From an uncultured Acidovorax sp. (GTDB lineage Bacteria; Pseudomonadota; Gammaproteobacteria; Burkholderiales; Burkholderiaceae_C): a DNA stretch of 64,000 nt. The translations under genes and the position numbers were made by a program. Each line of letters starts with the position of its first letter. The first letter of the stretch is position 1. The stretch lies in assembly GCA_913774625.1 (NCBI GenBank), contig CAJYHL010000069.1, forward strand, positions 124,001-188,000, read 5' to 3'. This document shows positions 24,641 to 33,680 of this stretch, in pieces. Under the pieces are notes generated by a model. It saw nothing but the letters and a program-made list of their open reading frames with translations, was not told where the DNA came from and did no database searches.

Positions 24641-24919
24641 AGTTCCCCCAATTTGGAGCACTCACTATAAGAGGTTCGCGAAGAGCGGCCCCAACTTCAG
24701 CGCCTGCAAATCGGCGGGACGAACGGCCGATGTTCGGCGGCCAATCTGAAGTCCTCAAGGTTACAGTTGGGTCGAAAACGGTCAGTCAAGGTCCCTTAAG
24801 TAAACGACCGAGATCAGCCTATAGACGACTTTGATACGCGCCCCGTGCTTCATGGAAAAAGTAGCACCGCAATAGCCCCCAAATCCCGATGACCGAACCA
24901 GCGGTGCCGCCGTGCTCCC
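24641..24919. other. Right flank of low-G+C island
   Basis: 279 bases between the LysR stop and the ATPase start, of mixed composition. It must hold the ATPase promoter (reading leftward). I see no intact gene, no convincing terminal inverted repeat and no direct repeat matching the left flank. Confidence 0.5.
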
Positions 24920-25831
24920 TCACTCCCCCTCCGCAAACATCTCCACCATCACCCCCCGCAGCCACTGATTCCCCGGATCCCGGTGGTACTTGGTATGCCA
25001 GAACAGATTGATCGCCACCTGCGGCAATTTGGCGGGGTGGGGCGCATAGGCCAGGCCGAAGGGCTCGGCCATGCTCTGGGCCATTTTCTCGGGCACGGTG
25101 GCGACCATCTGGGTGGCCTGCAGGATGTGGCCGATGGCGACGAAGTGGGGCACGGTGAGGCGCACGTCGCGGGCCACGCCCATGCGCTCCAGCAGTTCGT
25201 CCACCTTGCCGTGGCCCGTGCCTTCGGAGACGACGACCACATGCTGCGCCTTCGCGAAGTCCTCCAGTCCGATGCGGCGGCGCTTGTGCAGCGGGTGGTC
25301 CTGGCGGAACAGGCACACATAGGGCTGGCGGAAGAGGCGGCGCTGGAAGAAGCCGGCTTTGAGCTGCGGCAGCAGGCCCACGGCCAGGTCCACCTTGCCG
25401 GCTTCCATGGCGTCCTTCAAGTCGGTCGCTGAATTGCGCACGGTGGTCAGGCGCACGCCGGGCGCCACCTGGGCCAGGCGCTCCAGCAGGCGCGGCAGAA
25501 AGTAGATCTCGCCGATGTCCGTCATGCCCACCTTGAACACGCGCCGGCTGGTGGCGGGGTCGAATCCCAGCTTGTGGTTCAGGGCGCCGTGGATCATGGC
25601 CAGCGCATACGACACCGACTCGGCCAGCTGGTCCGCATAGGGCGTGGGCTGCATGCCCTGGGCGGTGCGCAAAAAGAGTTCGTCGCCCAGCAGGCGCCGC
25701 AGCCGCGCCAGGGAATTGCTGACGGCCGGCTGCGTCAGGCCCAGGTTCTCGGCGGCCTGCGACACCTTGCGCGTGACCAGCAGCTGCTGGAAGACCACCA
25801 GCAGGTTCAGGTCGATCTCTTCCAGCTCCAT
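24920..25831 (-). CDS. nagR: LysR family activator, NagR/NahR-like
   Basis: 303 residues. The start MELEEIDLNLLVVFQQLLVT and the helix-turn-helix segment VSQAAENLGLTQPAVSNSLA are those of the NahR/NagR/NodD branch of LysR proteins, which respond to salicylate. The effector domain follows (FKVGMTDIGEIYFLPRLLE). It diverges from the salicylate 5-hydroxylase operon, with repeated ATTCAT half-sites between them. Salicylate-dependent activation of that operon is predicted from the family and the position. The symbol is by similarity. Confidence 0.88.
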   Translation of the reverse strand: MELEEIDLNLLVVFQQLLVTRKVSQAAENLGLTQPAVSNSLARLRRLLGDELFLRTAQGMQPTPYADQLAESVSYALAMIHGALNHKLGFDPATSRRVFKVGMTDIGEIYFLPRLLERLAQVAPGVRLTTVRNSATDLKDAMEAGKVDLAVGLLPQLKAGFFQRRLFRQPYVCLFRQDHPLHKRRRIGLEDFAKAQHVVVVSEGTGHGKVDELLERMGVARDVRLTVPHFVAIGHILQATQMVATVPEKMAQSMAEPFGLAYAPHPAKLPQVAINLFWHTKYHRDPGNQWLRGVMVEMFAEGE

Positions 25832-25852
25832 GGCAGACCTTTATTCATCTAG

Positions 25853-25892
25853 GTGATGCTGTGTATTCATGCCATTCTATTGGCTGATGAAT
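25853..25892. promoter_or_regulatory. Putative NagR operator between nagR and nagAa
   Basis: ATTCAT occurs at 25853-25858 and 25865-25870, and its inverse ATGAAT at 25887-25892. The stretch ATTCATGCC...TATTG resembles the NahR/NagR site (ATTCACGCT-N2-TATTGAT) with two extra spacer bases. It lies between divergent regulator and target. Confidence 0.5.
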
Positions 25893-25942
25893 GGATCGCG
25901 GGAATGATCGAGCCCATAACGAAAACCTGGAGACAGTCCCCG

Positions 25943-26938
25943 ATGGAATTGCATATCGAGCCGCTGGGCCGCGTGTTGCCTGTGGAGCCCGGCGCCAACC
26001 TGCTGGAAGTGCTGCGCGAGCACCAGATTCCCGTGTCGTACAGCTGCATGGCCGGGCGCTGCGGCACCTGCCGCTGCAAGGTGATCGCGGGCGAGGTGCT
26101 GGATTCCGGCCAGGCGCTGCGCATGCCGCCGCTGGGCGGCGATGGCGAGGCGCAGTACGTGATGGCCTGCCAGACGGTGCTGAGCGAGTCCTGCACCATC
26201 GAGATCCCCGAGCCCGACGAGGTCGTCGTCCACACCGCCCGCACGCTCAAGGCCACGGTGACGGCGGTGGAAACGCTCACGCACGACATCCGCCGCGTGC
26301 TCCTCAAGCCCGCCAAGCCGCTGGATTTCTCGCCGGGGCAGTACGCGCAGCTGCAGTTCGGCCCGGGCCTGGTGCGGCCCTATTCGATGGCCGGGCTGCC
26401 GCACGACGACGAACTCGAATTCCATGTGCGCCTGGTCGAAGGCGGGCTGGTTTCCACTCACGTCGCCAACGTGCTGGCCGTGGGCGATGCGGTGCGCGTG
26501 AGCGGGCCGCTGGGTTCGGCCTATCTGCGCCGCAAGTACGAAGGGCCGATGCTCTGCGTGGCGGGCGGAACGGGGCTGGCGCCGATCCTTTCCATCGTGC
26601 GCGGCGCGCTGGAGGCCGGCATGCCCAACCCGATCCACGTCTATGCCGGCGCGCGTTCGGCGCGCGATGTCTATGGCCTGCAGTGGCTGGCCGATCTGCA
26701 GCAGCGCCATGCGCAGCTGAAGGTGCATGCCGTGGTGGCTGCGGCCGACGCGGCGCCGGGCCAGCGCACGGGCCTGGTCACCGATGCCATCGCGCAGGAC
26801 TGGCCTTCGCTGGAAGGCTGGCGTGCGTACCTGTGCGGGTCGCCGCCCATGGTGGAGGCCGTGTCGCTGCTGGCGCGCCAGCGCGGCATCGCCCCCGAGC
26901 ACCTCTACGCCGACGCTTTCTACGCCAGCACGCCTTGA
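25943..26938 (+). CDS. nagAa: Ferredoxin--NAD(P)+ reductase of salicylate 5-hydroxylase
   Basis: 331 residues. An N-terminal plant-type [2Fe-2S] domain has Cys35, Cys40, Cys43 ([12 protein letters not shown]) and Cys76. An FAD-binding domain follows with RPYSMAGLP, then an NAD(P) domain with [15 protein letters not shown] and a C-terminal [10 protein letters not shown]. The sequence closely follows my recollection of NagAa of Ralstonia. It passes electrons from NAD(P)H through NagAb to the NagGH oxygenase. GGAGAC before the ATG at 25943 sets the start; an upstream ATG at 25853 lies in the operator region. It leads the nagAa-G-H-Ab operon. Confidence 0.94.
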   Translation: MELHIEPLGRVLPVEPGANLLEVLREHQIPVSYSCMAGRCGTCRCKVIAGEVLDSGQALRMPPLGGDGEAQYVMACQTVLSESCTIEIPEPDEVVVHTARTLKATVTAVETLTHDIRRVLLKPAKPLDFSPGQYAQLQFGPGLVRPYSMAGLPHDDELEFHVRLVEGGLVSTHVANVLAVGDAVRVSGPLGSAYLRRKYEGPMLCVAGGTGLAPILSIVRGALEAGMPNPIHVYAGARSARDVYGLQWLADLQQRHAQLKVHAVVAAADAAPGQRTGLVTDAIAQDWPSLEGWRAYLCGSPPMVEAVSLLARQRGIAPEHLYADAFYASTP

Positions 26939-27011
26939 GCCCCGGGGGCCGTGCCCGGCCTTCCTGATTTTTTCCGCAACGCCCAAGAACAAGTCCCAAG
27001 GAGACAACGAC

Positions 27012-28283
27012 ATGAGCAGTTCGCCCCACCCCGTCTTTCCATTGCAGCCCGTCTGGGAAACCCCCGGCACCCACCGCGTGCCCTTCGCGGCCTATACCAG
27101 CGAGGAGATCTACCGCCGCGAGCTGGAGCGCTTCTTCTACCGTGGCCACTGGTGCTATGTGGGCCTGGAGGCCGAGGTGCCCAACCCCGGCGATTTCAAG
27201 CGCACGGCGATCGGCGAGCGCTCGGTGATCCTCACGCGCGGCGAAGACATGCAGCTGCACGTGGTGGAGAACGTCTGCGCGCACCGTGGCATGCGCTTTT
27301 GCCGCGAGCGGCACGGCAACCGCAAGGAGTTCGTCTGCCCCTACCACCAGTGGAACTACAAGCTCGATGGCGCGCTGCAGGGCGTGCCCTTCCGGCGCGG
27401 CGTGAAGCAGGACGGCAAGGTCCACGGCGGCATGCCGGCGGACTTCAAGCTCGAAGAGCACAGCCTCACGCGGCTCAAGGTGGCCGTGCGCGGCGGCGTG
27501 GTGTTCGCCTCGTTCGACCATGACGTGGAGTCGCTGGAGGACTTCATGGGCCCGGTGATCCTGGGCTACTTCGACCGCATGTTCAACGGCCGCAAGCTGA
27601 AGATCCTGGGCTACAACCGCCAGCGCATTCCGGGCAACTGGAAGCTGATGCAGGAGAACATCAAGGACCCGTACCACCCTGGCCTGCTGCACACCTGGTT
27701 CGTCACCTTCGGCCTCTGGCGGGCGGACAACAAGTCCGAGCTGAAGATGGACGCGCGCCATCGCCATGCGGCCATGGTGTCCACGCGCGGCGAAGCCAAG
27801 AAGCAGGCGTCGGACGTGTCGAACGTCTCCAGCTTCAAGGCGGGCATGCAGCTGGAAGACCCGCGCTTTCTCGACATCGTGCCCGAGCCCTGGTGGGGCG
27901 GCCCCACCGCGGTGATGACCACGCTGTTCCCCAGCGTGATCCTGCAGCAGCAGGTCAACAGCGTCTCCACGCGCCACATCCAGCCCGTGGGCCACGATGC
28001 CTTCGACTTCGTGTGGACGCATTTCGGCTACGAGGACGACACCGACGAGATGACCGAGCGCCGCCTGCGCCAGTCCAACCTGTTCGGCCCGGCGGGCTTC
28101 GTGTCGGCCGACGACGGCGAGGTGATCGAGTTCTCGCAGCAGGGCTTCGAGCAGAAGCCCTTCCACCGCGCGCTGGTGGAACTGGGCGGCCACGAGGTGG
28201 GCGACACCGACCACATGGTGACCGAGACGCTGATCCGCGGCATGTACGAATACTGGCGCGGCGTGATGGAGAAGGAGGACTGA
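27012..28283 (+). CDS. nagG: Salicylate 5-hydroxylase, large oxygenase subunit
   Basis: 423 residues, the length of NagG. The Rieske [2Fe-2S] site is CAHRG...CPYHQW (Cys89, His91, Cys109, His112). The mononuclear iron site is seen in NWKLMQENIKDPYHPGLLHT, with Asp219 bridging and His222 and His227 as ligands. With NagH it hydroxylates salicylate to gentisate. AAGGAGAC lies 7 bases before the ATG. The gene order reductase-large-small-ferredoxin equals that of the nag genes, which supports this over anthranilate or benzoate dioxygenase alternatives. Confidence 0.94.
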   Translation: MSSSPHPVFPLQPVWETPGTHRVPFAAYTSEEIYRRELERFFYRGHWCYVGLEAEVPNPGDFKRTAIGERSVILTRGEDMQLHVVENVCAHRGMRFCRERHGNRKEFVCPYHQWNYKLDGALQGVPFRRGVKQDGKVHGGMPADFKLEEHSLTRLKVAVRGGVVFASFDHDVESLEDFMGPVILGYFDRMFNGRKLKILGYNRQRIPGNWKLMQENIKDPYHPGLLHTWFVTFGLWRADNKSELKMDARHRHAAMVSTRGEAKKQASDVSNVSSFKAGMQLEDPRFLDIVPEPWWGGPTAVMTTLFPSVILQQQVNSVSTRHIQPVGHDAFDFVWTHFGYEDDTDEMTERRLRQSNLFGPAGFVSADDGEVIEFSQQGFEQKPFHRALVELGGHEVGDTDHMVTETLIRGMYEYWRGVMEKED

Positions 28284-28287
28284 GACC

Positions 28288-28800
28288 ATGAGCACGACGA
28301 CCACCACCACCCACACCGCCACGCCCGCCATCGACTTCGCCGATTTCTTCGCGCTGCAGCAGCTCTATGCCGACTACGCCTCGGCGCTGGACGCCGCCGA
28401 CTGGGACCGCTGGCCCGGCTTCTTCACCGCAGACTGCGTGTACCGCCTGCAGCCGCGCGAGAACCACGAGCGTGGCCTGCCGCTGGCCACGCTCTCGTTC
28501 GACAGCCAGGGCATGCTGAAGGACCGCGTCTACGGCATCCGCGAAACGCTGTTCCACGACCCGTACTACCAGCGCCACGTGATCGGCGCGCCCCGCGTGC
28601 GTGCGGCGGGCGAGGGCCGCTGGGAGTGCGAGGCGAACTACGCCGTGTTCCGCACCAAGCTGTCGGAGCCCTCCACCGTGTTCAACGTGGGCCGCTACCT
28701 CGACGTGGTGGTGCGCACGCCCGAAGGGCTGCGCTTTGCCCGCAAGGAATGCATCTACGACAGCGAAATGATCCTGAATTCCATCATCTACCCGATCTGA
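28288..28800 (+). CDS. nagH: Salicylate 5-hydroxylase, small oxygenase subunit
   Basis: 170 residues of the ring-hydroxylating dioxygenase beta-subunit family (cone-shaped NTF2-like fold). Recognisable segments are [20 protein letters not shown] at the start and the C-terminal [17 protein letters not shown]. It stabilises the NagG oxygenase and has no cofactor of its own. It starts 4 bases after the nagG stop, with its ribosome site (AAGGAGG) inside the nagG end. Confidence 0.93.
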   Translation: MSTTTTTTHTATPAIDFADFFALQQLYADYASALDAADWDRWPGFFTADCVYRLQPRENHERGLPLATLSFDSQGMLKDRVYGIRETLFHDPYYQRHVIGAPRVRAAGEGRWECEANYAVFRTKLSEPSTVFNVGRYLDVVVRTPEGLRFARKECIYDSEMILNSIIYPI

Positions 28801-28811
28801 GGAGACGCCCC

Positions 28812-29141
28812 ATGACCACCATCGATACCCAGTGGACCGAGGCCGCAGCGCTGGGCGACCTTCCCGAGGACGACGTGATCGGCGTGACCGTGGCCGGGCG
28901 CGACGTGGCGCTCTACACGGTGGAGGGCGAAGTGTTCGCCACCGACAACCTCTGCACCCACGGCAATGCCCGGCTGTGCGACGGCTTCCTGGAGGGGCAC
29001 GAGATCGAGTGCCCGCTGCACCAGGGCCGCTTCGACGTGCGCGACGGCCGCGCGCTGTGCGCCCCGCTCACCGAGGCGCTGCGCAGCTACCCGGTGCGCA
29101 TCGAGCAGGGCAAGGTGTTCCTGCAGATCGAAGGCGCCTGA
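28812..29141 (+). CDS. nagAb: Rieske ferredoxin of salicylate 5-hydroxylase
   Basis: 109 residues with the Rieske motif CTHGNARL...CPLHQGRF (Cys48, His50, Cys67, His70). It carries electrons from the NagAa reductase to NagGH. GGAGACG precedes the ATG, and the gene starts 11 bases after nagH. In Ralstonia the same ferredoxin also serves naphthalene dioxygenase, but no naphthalene dioxygenase genes are present here. Confidence 0.94.
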   Translation: MTTIDTQWTEAAALGDLPEDDVIGVTVAGRDVALYTVEGEVFATDNLCTHGNARLCDGFLEGHEIECPLHQGRFDVRDGRALCAPLTEALRSYPVRIEQGKVFLQIEGA

Positions 29142-29162
29142 GCGGGGAGGGGCGGATGCGCT

Positions 29163-30635
29163 TCAGCGGGGCAAGGCCAGCGCCGCGCCCGCGGCTGGCT
29201 GGAAGCGGAAGCCGTCCACCACGCTCTTGAGCCGGCCGGCCTGGTCCAGCAGGCTGCTGGCGGCGGCCGAAGACTCTTCGACCAGCGAAGCGTTCTGCTG
29301 GGTCATGTGGTCCAGCTCGGCCACCGAGGTGCTGACGCGGCCCAGTTCGCCCGACTGCGCTTCGACCGAGGTGCTGATGGACCCCACCACCTCCGACGCC
29401 CGGCGCGTGCAGTCCACCACGCTCTGCATGTGTTCGCCCGCGTCGGCTGCCAGCTTGCTGCCGCGCTCCGCCTGGGCCACCGATGCGGTGATCAGGCTGC
29501 GGACTTCGCGCGCCGCCTCGGCGCTGCGCCCGGCCAGGCTGCGCACTTCGCTGGCCACCACGGCGAAGCCGCGCCCCTGCTCGCCGGCGCGGGCCGCTTC
29601 CACGGCGGCGTTCAGCGCCAGGATATTGGTCTGGAAGGCGATGCCGTCGATCACGCCCACGATGTCGGCGATGCGTCCGGCGCTGGCGTTGATGCCTTGC
29701 ACCGTGGCCACGACTTCGGTCACCACGCCGCCGCAGTGCTCGGCGAGCTGGGTGGCCTCCTGCGTCAGCCGGCGGGCGGCCACGGCTTCCTGCACGCTGT
29801 TCTGCATGGCGCCGTCCAGCTGGCCCAGGGAGGTGGCGGCACCCTGCAGGTGCGAGGCGGTGCTTTCGGTGCGCTGGCTGAGGTCGCGGTTGCCCGATGC
29901 GATCTGCCCCGCTGCCGCGGCCAGGCCCGCTGCGGCCTGATGGACGTCGGACACCACGCGGTTGAGCCGCAGCAGCGCCGCCTGCAAGGCCTGCGCCGCA
30001 GCGCTGTGGATGGCCACGTCCGCCACGTCCAGCGACAGCTGCCCATCCGGCTGGGGCCGGCACAGGTGCTGCAGTTCCGCCGATTCGATCGCGTCGGCGC
30101 GGGTGCGCAGGGCGATGCCGATCTCCACCGCGGTCTGCACCACCACGAAGGCGGCATGCATCAGGATGCGGCCGAAGTCCGGCTCGGAGAGGCAGTACAC
30201 CGGTGCGCCGGCCAGCTGCAGCCGGTCGAACGCGATGTGATGCACGGCGATCAGCAGCGCCGCGAAGACGACGGGCCGCCAGTCGCGGTAGGCCAGCGTG
30301 AAGGCCAGGAACACGAACACGCCGAAGTGCATTTCCGTCGTGCCCATGCTGAGCTGGATATGCAGCGCCACCATGCCCATGCCGGCCGTCACCATCGCCA
30401 GCCGGCTCAGCAGGCTGCCGCGCGCGAGCACATAGACGGCCAGGGCCAGCGCCATCAGGGCTGCGCTCCAGATCAGGGCGGTGCCGGGCCGGCCATGCAC
30501 GCTGCCGATCCAGAGCGCCACGGCCGCGCCCAGGGCGCAGACGCCGAGCAGCAGGCCGTCCGCCCGCCGGCCTATGGCCTGAAGTGCCTCTTCTGCGCAG
30601 GGAGAAATATCGCGGCTCGATGCGGTGATGGCCAT
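29163..30635 (-). CDS. Methyl-accepting chemotaxis protein with polytopic N-terminus
   Basis: 490 residues from the ATG at 30635; a longer frame to 30737 lacks a ribosome site. About six hydrophobic segments lie between residues 28 and 176, without a large periplasmic loop. Histidines at 92, 103, 132 and 133 sit in or near the membrane segments ([27 protein letters not shown]). The C-terminal signalling hairpin has the conserved tip [20 protein letters not shown] and [15 protein letters not shown]. It should relay a signal to CheA/CheW. It is convergent with the salicylate operon, 21 bases from nagAb, so a link with aromatic taxis is possible but unproven. Confidence 0.92.
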   Translation of the reverse strand: MAITASSRDISPCAEEALQAIGRRADGLLLGVCALGAAVALWIGSVHGRPGTALIWSAALMALALAVYVLARGSLLSRLAMVTAGMGMVALHIQLSMGTTEMHFGVFVFLAFTLAYRDWRPVVFAALLIAVHHIAFDRLQLAGAPVYCLSEPDFGRILMHAAFVVVQTAVEIGIALRTRADAIESAELQHLCRPQPDGQLSLDVADVAIHSAAAQALQAALLRLNRVVSDVHQAAAGLAAAAGQIASGNRDLSQRTESTASHLQGAATSLGQLDGAMQNSVQEAVAARRLTQEATQLAEHCGGVVTEVVATVQGINASAGRIADIVGVIDGIAFQTNILALNAAVEAARAGEQGRGFAVVASEVRSLAGRSAEAAREVRSLITASVAQAERGSKLAADAGEHMQSVVDCTRRASEVVGSISTSVEAQSGELGRVSTSVAELDHMTQQNASLVEESSAAASSLLDQAGRLKSVVDGFRFQPAAGAALALPR

Positions 30636-30846
30636 GGGTGCGGGTTCCTGTCGTGAGGGAGAAGAGTTTGTGCCCGGGATGGACGCTGCCCGCCTCGCTG
30701 TGCCGGGCGGGCAGCCTCCTTGGGCGGGTCGTGACATTGTGTATCGCGAAATTGATCCGGGTCAAAAGGGGCGGCCCGGGCACGCCAGCCGGTGAACCCG
30801 GTAGCCCTGCGCTGGTCGCGGGGCTTCGCCCCTTGCCTGCCCTGGC

Positions 30847-30892
30847 TTCGACCCTTCGACAAGCTCAGGACAGGCCAAGCTCAGTCCGAGCG
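30847..30892. repeat. REP-like CTTCGACAAGCTCAGGAC element
   Basis: The stretch CCCTTCGACAAGCTCAGGAC followed by a second AAGCTCAG unit lies in the gap between the chemoreceptor and the lipoprotein gene. I recall this type of sequence as widely dispersed in intergenic regions of high-G+C proteobacteria. Only one copy is in this window. Confidence 0.45.
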
Positions 30893-30912
30893 GCCGGACT
30901 TTGAACGCGGGC

Positions 30913-31566
30913 TTACCGCAGCACCCGGCAGTTGCCGAATTCGCAGCGCACGGCCAGCGCGTCGCCGTTGTCGCAGGGCACGGTGTAGGTCTCGAAGCCC
31001 GGTCCCTTGGCGGCCAGCGAGGCCAGGGGCTGCGCGCTGCAGGCCTGGTCGCGCGCCAGGCGTTCGGCGTTGAAGGTGTCGGTGCCGGTGGGGCGGGGCG
31101 GCACGAAGGGCGCGGCGGGGGCGGCGGGAACCACCGGCCCGTAGGCATAGGGCTGCGGCCCGCTGCCATGGCCGCGCGCCGCCATGCAGGCGGCCAGCAG
31201 CCGCTGCTGGCGCTGCAGGGCTTCAGCGCCCGCCTGGCCCGCGCCCAGCAGGGCGCCGCCGGCCGCCCAGTCCTGCACGGCGGTGTGGCTGCGGCCCAGT
31301 CCCCAGACCAGGGCGGCGGCCACCACGGCGCCTTCGACCATGCCGTCCAGCGCTTCGCGCAGCACGCCCGCCTGGCTGGCCTGGGCGCGGCAGGCCTGCA
31401 GGTCGGTGGGGTAGCGGGCGCGCAATGCTTCCTGCGCGGCCTGTGCGGGCGTCTCGGGCTGGGCGGGCTCGGCCGGCGGTGGCAGGCCCTGGGTCGTGCA
31501 GCCGCAGATCAGCAGGGCCACGAGGCCGGTTCGGGCGGCAGGGGCGAAGGCAGCGGCAGCGGGCAT
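30913..31566 (-). CDS. Hypothetical lipoprotein
   Basis: 217 residues. A short signal ends in LLICGC, a plausible lipobox (Cys23). A Pro-rich linker follows, then a helical, Ala/Gly-rich middle (about 75-115, VVAAALVWGLG and GGALLGAGQAG) like a glycine-zipper membrane segment. The C-terminal part has paired cysteines (CSAQ, PCDNG, RCEFGNC) that could form disulfides in the periplasm. I do not recognise the family. It is a single gene between the chemoreceptor and the MFS operon. Confidence 0.75.
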   Translation of the reverse strand: MPAAAAFAPAARTGLVALLICGCTTQGLPPPAEPAQPETPAQAAQEALRARYPTDLQACRAQASQAGVLREALDGMVEGAVVAAALVWGLGRSHTAVQDWAAGGALLGAGQAGAEALQRQQRLLAACMAARGHGSGPQPYAYGPVVPAAPAAPFVPPRPTGTDTFNAERLARDQACSAQPLASLAAKGPGFETYTVPCDNGDALAVRCEFGNCRVLR

Positions 31567-31680
31567 GGGCGGCTCCAGCGGAGGGGCCGCGGCGCAGCGT
31601 GCGCGCGGCCGGAATGAAGCCGCAAGCGTAAGCCATGCGGCGGGCGGCTGTGATGCCCGCCGCCGGTTTCAGGTCGCGGC

Positions 31681-33054
31681 TCAGGCCGGCACGGCGGCAC
31701 CGGCCGGGCGTGCCGCAGCGCCGCGCTGCTGCGTGGCCGCTGCGCGCTGCGCCATCCAGAAGGCGGGCAGCGCCAGCAGTGCGCAGCCGGCCAGCACGGC
31801 GAAGGCCAGCCCGAAATGCCCGCCCGCGCCCACCACGGTGTTGGCGACGGCCGGGCTCATGGCCGCGCCCACGCCCTGCATGGTCATCACCAGGCCCAGG
31901 GCGGTGTTGTAGCGCCCGCTGCCGCGCACGTAGCGTTCGACCATCAGCGGCGTGGCCACGCCCAGCGCGCCGGCGGCGATGCCGTCCAGGATCTGCACGG
32001 GGATGTTGGCCCAGGCGTCGGGAATGGCCCAGGCGATCATGCCGCGCACGGGCAGGGCGAAGATGGCGATGTAGATGAAGACCTGCAGGTCGAGGCGGCG
32101 GCTGCGCGACACCCAGAGCGCCACCGGCACCATGGTGAGCTGCGCCACGACGATGGCGATGCCGGTCCACAGCAGCGGGGACGAGTCCGGCACGGTGGCC
32201 GCCAGCCGCTGGTTCAGCAGCGGCAGCATGGCGGCATTGCCCAGGTGGAAGAGCGCGCAGGCCAGTCCGAAGCACCACAGCGCGCGGTGGCCCAGGAAGG
32301 CGCGCAGGCCCTCTGGAGCCATGGCGCGCGGATCGTTGCCGGCCGGAGCTTTGGCAGGCGCTGCGGGCGCATCGCCCTGCGCGCCCTCGCCGCCGCGCGC
32401 GGCCACGTGGTCGATGTCGGCCGGGCGGATGGCCTTGAGGCTGAACAGCGCGCCCACGGCCATGGCGGTCATGACGACCAGCATCCACGGCGCACCCAGC
32501 CAGTGCGCGAAGGCCGCGGCGCCCAGGGCCGAGACGATGTTGCCGGCGTGGCTGTAGGCCTCGTTGCGGCCGGTCTGGTGGCGCAGGCCGCCGCTGCGCG
32601 CCAGGCCCAGGGTGATGGCGGCCAGCGCGGCGGCCAGCACGGCGCCGGCCGTGCCGGTCAGCACCTGCGAGAAGATAAGCATGCCGGACGAGCGCGTGGA
32701 GAACGCCAGCGCGCTGGCGCCCAGCACCAGCAGCGCGGCCACGGCCACCAGCGCCCGCTTGGAGCGGGTGCGGTCCACGAAGGCGCCGGCCAGCGGCGTG
32801 GCGGCCATGCCGGCCAGGCCGCCGGCGGTGAGCACCAGGCCGATCATGGTCTGGTCGATGCGCTGGGCCTGCAGGTAGGTGGCGAGGAACGGGCCCAGGC
32901 CGTCGCGCACGTCGGCCATGAAGAAAGCCATCCAGGCCAGCGCCGTGAGCGATGCGCCGGTGGCCGCCGCCGTGCCCGCACCGGCGCTGGCGAGGGGAGG
33001 TTCCGACGAAGGGGGCCGGGTCTCGGGGCCGGTGGCGGTGCGGGCGGCGGTCAT
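31681..33054 (-). CDS. MFS transporter (last gene of sigma54-type operon)
   Basis: 457 residues with about 12 membrane segments after a Ala/Thr-rich 30-residue N-terminus. VDRTRSKRAL is the loop 2-3 motif and VSRSRRLD its second-half copy. The cytoplasmic loop (about 225-255) is long and Ala/Pro-rich. It resembles drug/metabolite efflux-type carriers but the substrate is unknown. Its ribosome site (AGGAG) lies in the end of the preceding gene, 7 bases away, so it is translated from the same mRNA as the two repeat proteins upstream. Confidence 0.9.
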   Translation of the reverse strand: MTAARTATGPETRPPSSEPPLASAGAGTAAATGASLTALAWMAFFMADVRDGLGPFLATYLQAQRIDQTMIGLVLTAGGLAGMAATPLAGAFVDRTRSKRALVAVAALLVLGASALAFSTRSSGMLIFSQVLTGTAGAVLAAALAAITLGLARSGGLRHQTGRNEAYSHAGNIVSALGAAAFAHWLGAPWMLVVMTAMAVGALFSLKAIRPADIDHVAARGGEGAQGDAPAAPAKAPAGNDPRAMAPEGLRAFLGHRALWCFGLACALFHLGNAAMLPLLNQRLAATVPDSSPLLWTGIAIVVAQLTMVPVALWVSRSRRLDLQVFIYIAIFALPVRGMIAWAIPDAWANIPVQILDGIAAGALGVATPLMVERYVRGSGRYNTALGLVMTMQGVGAAMSPAVANTVVGAGGHFGLAFAVLAGCALLALPAFWMAQRAAATQQRGAAARPAGAAVPA

Positions 33055-33061
33055 GGTGGTG

Positions 33062-33631
33062 TCACTCCTGGTGGCGGGATGGTCCGGCCAGCGGCTGGCC
33101 GTTGAGAACGCGTGCCTCGATCACGTAGCCGGTGGCGCCCGCGCCACGCAGGGCGCGTGCGGGGCCGGTGGCGGTGACTGCATCGCCGGGCTGCAGCAGC
33201 AGCGCGGCATAGCCTTCGGGCCGGGTGTGGACGAAGTCGCCCGTGTCCAGCACCACGCCGTTGGGCTCGCCGTGGCGGGCATGGTGGATGCGTGCGACGC
33301 GGCCGTTGACCTCGCGCAGCGGCTCATGGGGCGCGTAGGGCTGGCCATCGACGGAGACCAGGCGCTCGAAGGCATAGACCTCGTGCGCCGCCGTGCCGTG
33401 GCGCGGCGCCGGGGCCTGGGTGGCCTCGACCAGCACCTGCTGGCCGGCGCGCACCGCCTCGAAGGCGTGGGCCGCGTCGCTGCCGTCATGCTGCTTGCCG
33501 AAAGTGAACTGCGCGGGCGTGCCGCCCACGTCGATCATCACGCCCTCGACGCTGCCGCGCGGGCTGTAGAGCGGGTGCAGGTACTGGCCTTCCAGTGCCC
33601 AGACCTGCTTGCTTTCCTGGGGTTGGCTCAT
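33062..33631 (-). CDS. Cytoplasmic protein with two beta-rich repeat modules (hypothetical)
   Basis: 189 residues from the ATG at 33631; an in-frame ATG 24 bases upstream is less likely. No signal peptide or membrane segment. Two modules of about 60-70 residues (about 13-72 and 107-176) share the pattern seen in the neighbouring exported protein: V-x-G-x-V, then G-x-x-x-G-V-x-L-x-x-G, then a P-x-x-H-like turn and L-x-x-G-x-x-V-x-x-x-G. The second begins VNGRVARIHHARHGEPNGVV. The spacing suggests small OB-like beta barrels. Function unknown. It lies 49 bases after the paralogue and 7 bases before the MFS gene. Confidence 0.8.
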   Translation of the reverse strand: MSQPQESKQVWALEGQYLHPLYSPRGSVEGVMIDVGGTPAQFTFGKQHDGSDAAHAFEAVRAGQQVLVEATQAPAPRHGTAAHEVYAFERLVSVDGQPYAPHEPLREVNGRVARIHHARHGEPNGVVLDTGDFVHTRPEGYAALLLQPGDAVTATGPARALRGAGATGYVIEARVLNGQPLAGPSRHQE

Positions 33632-33680
33632 GGTGTGCGGGTTCCTGATATGCAAGAGGGTGGGTAAACGCCGTGCCGGT

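Noticed and set aside
24662-24790. Remnant of a second mobile element right of the ATPase gene
   Set aside because: Composition is mixed, but no transposase-like reading frame could be read, so it is left unannotated.
22360-24890. Flanking direct repeats or attachment sites around the ATPase island
   Set aside because: Short shared words such as GATACGC occur on both sides, but nothing long enough to call a target duplication; no integrase or tRNA is present.
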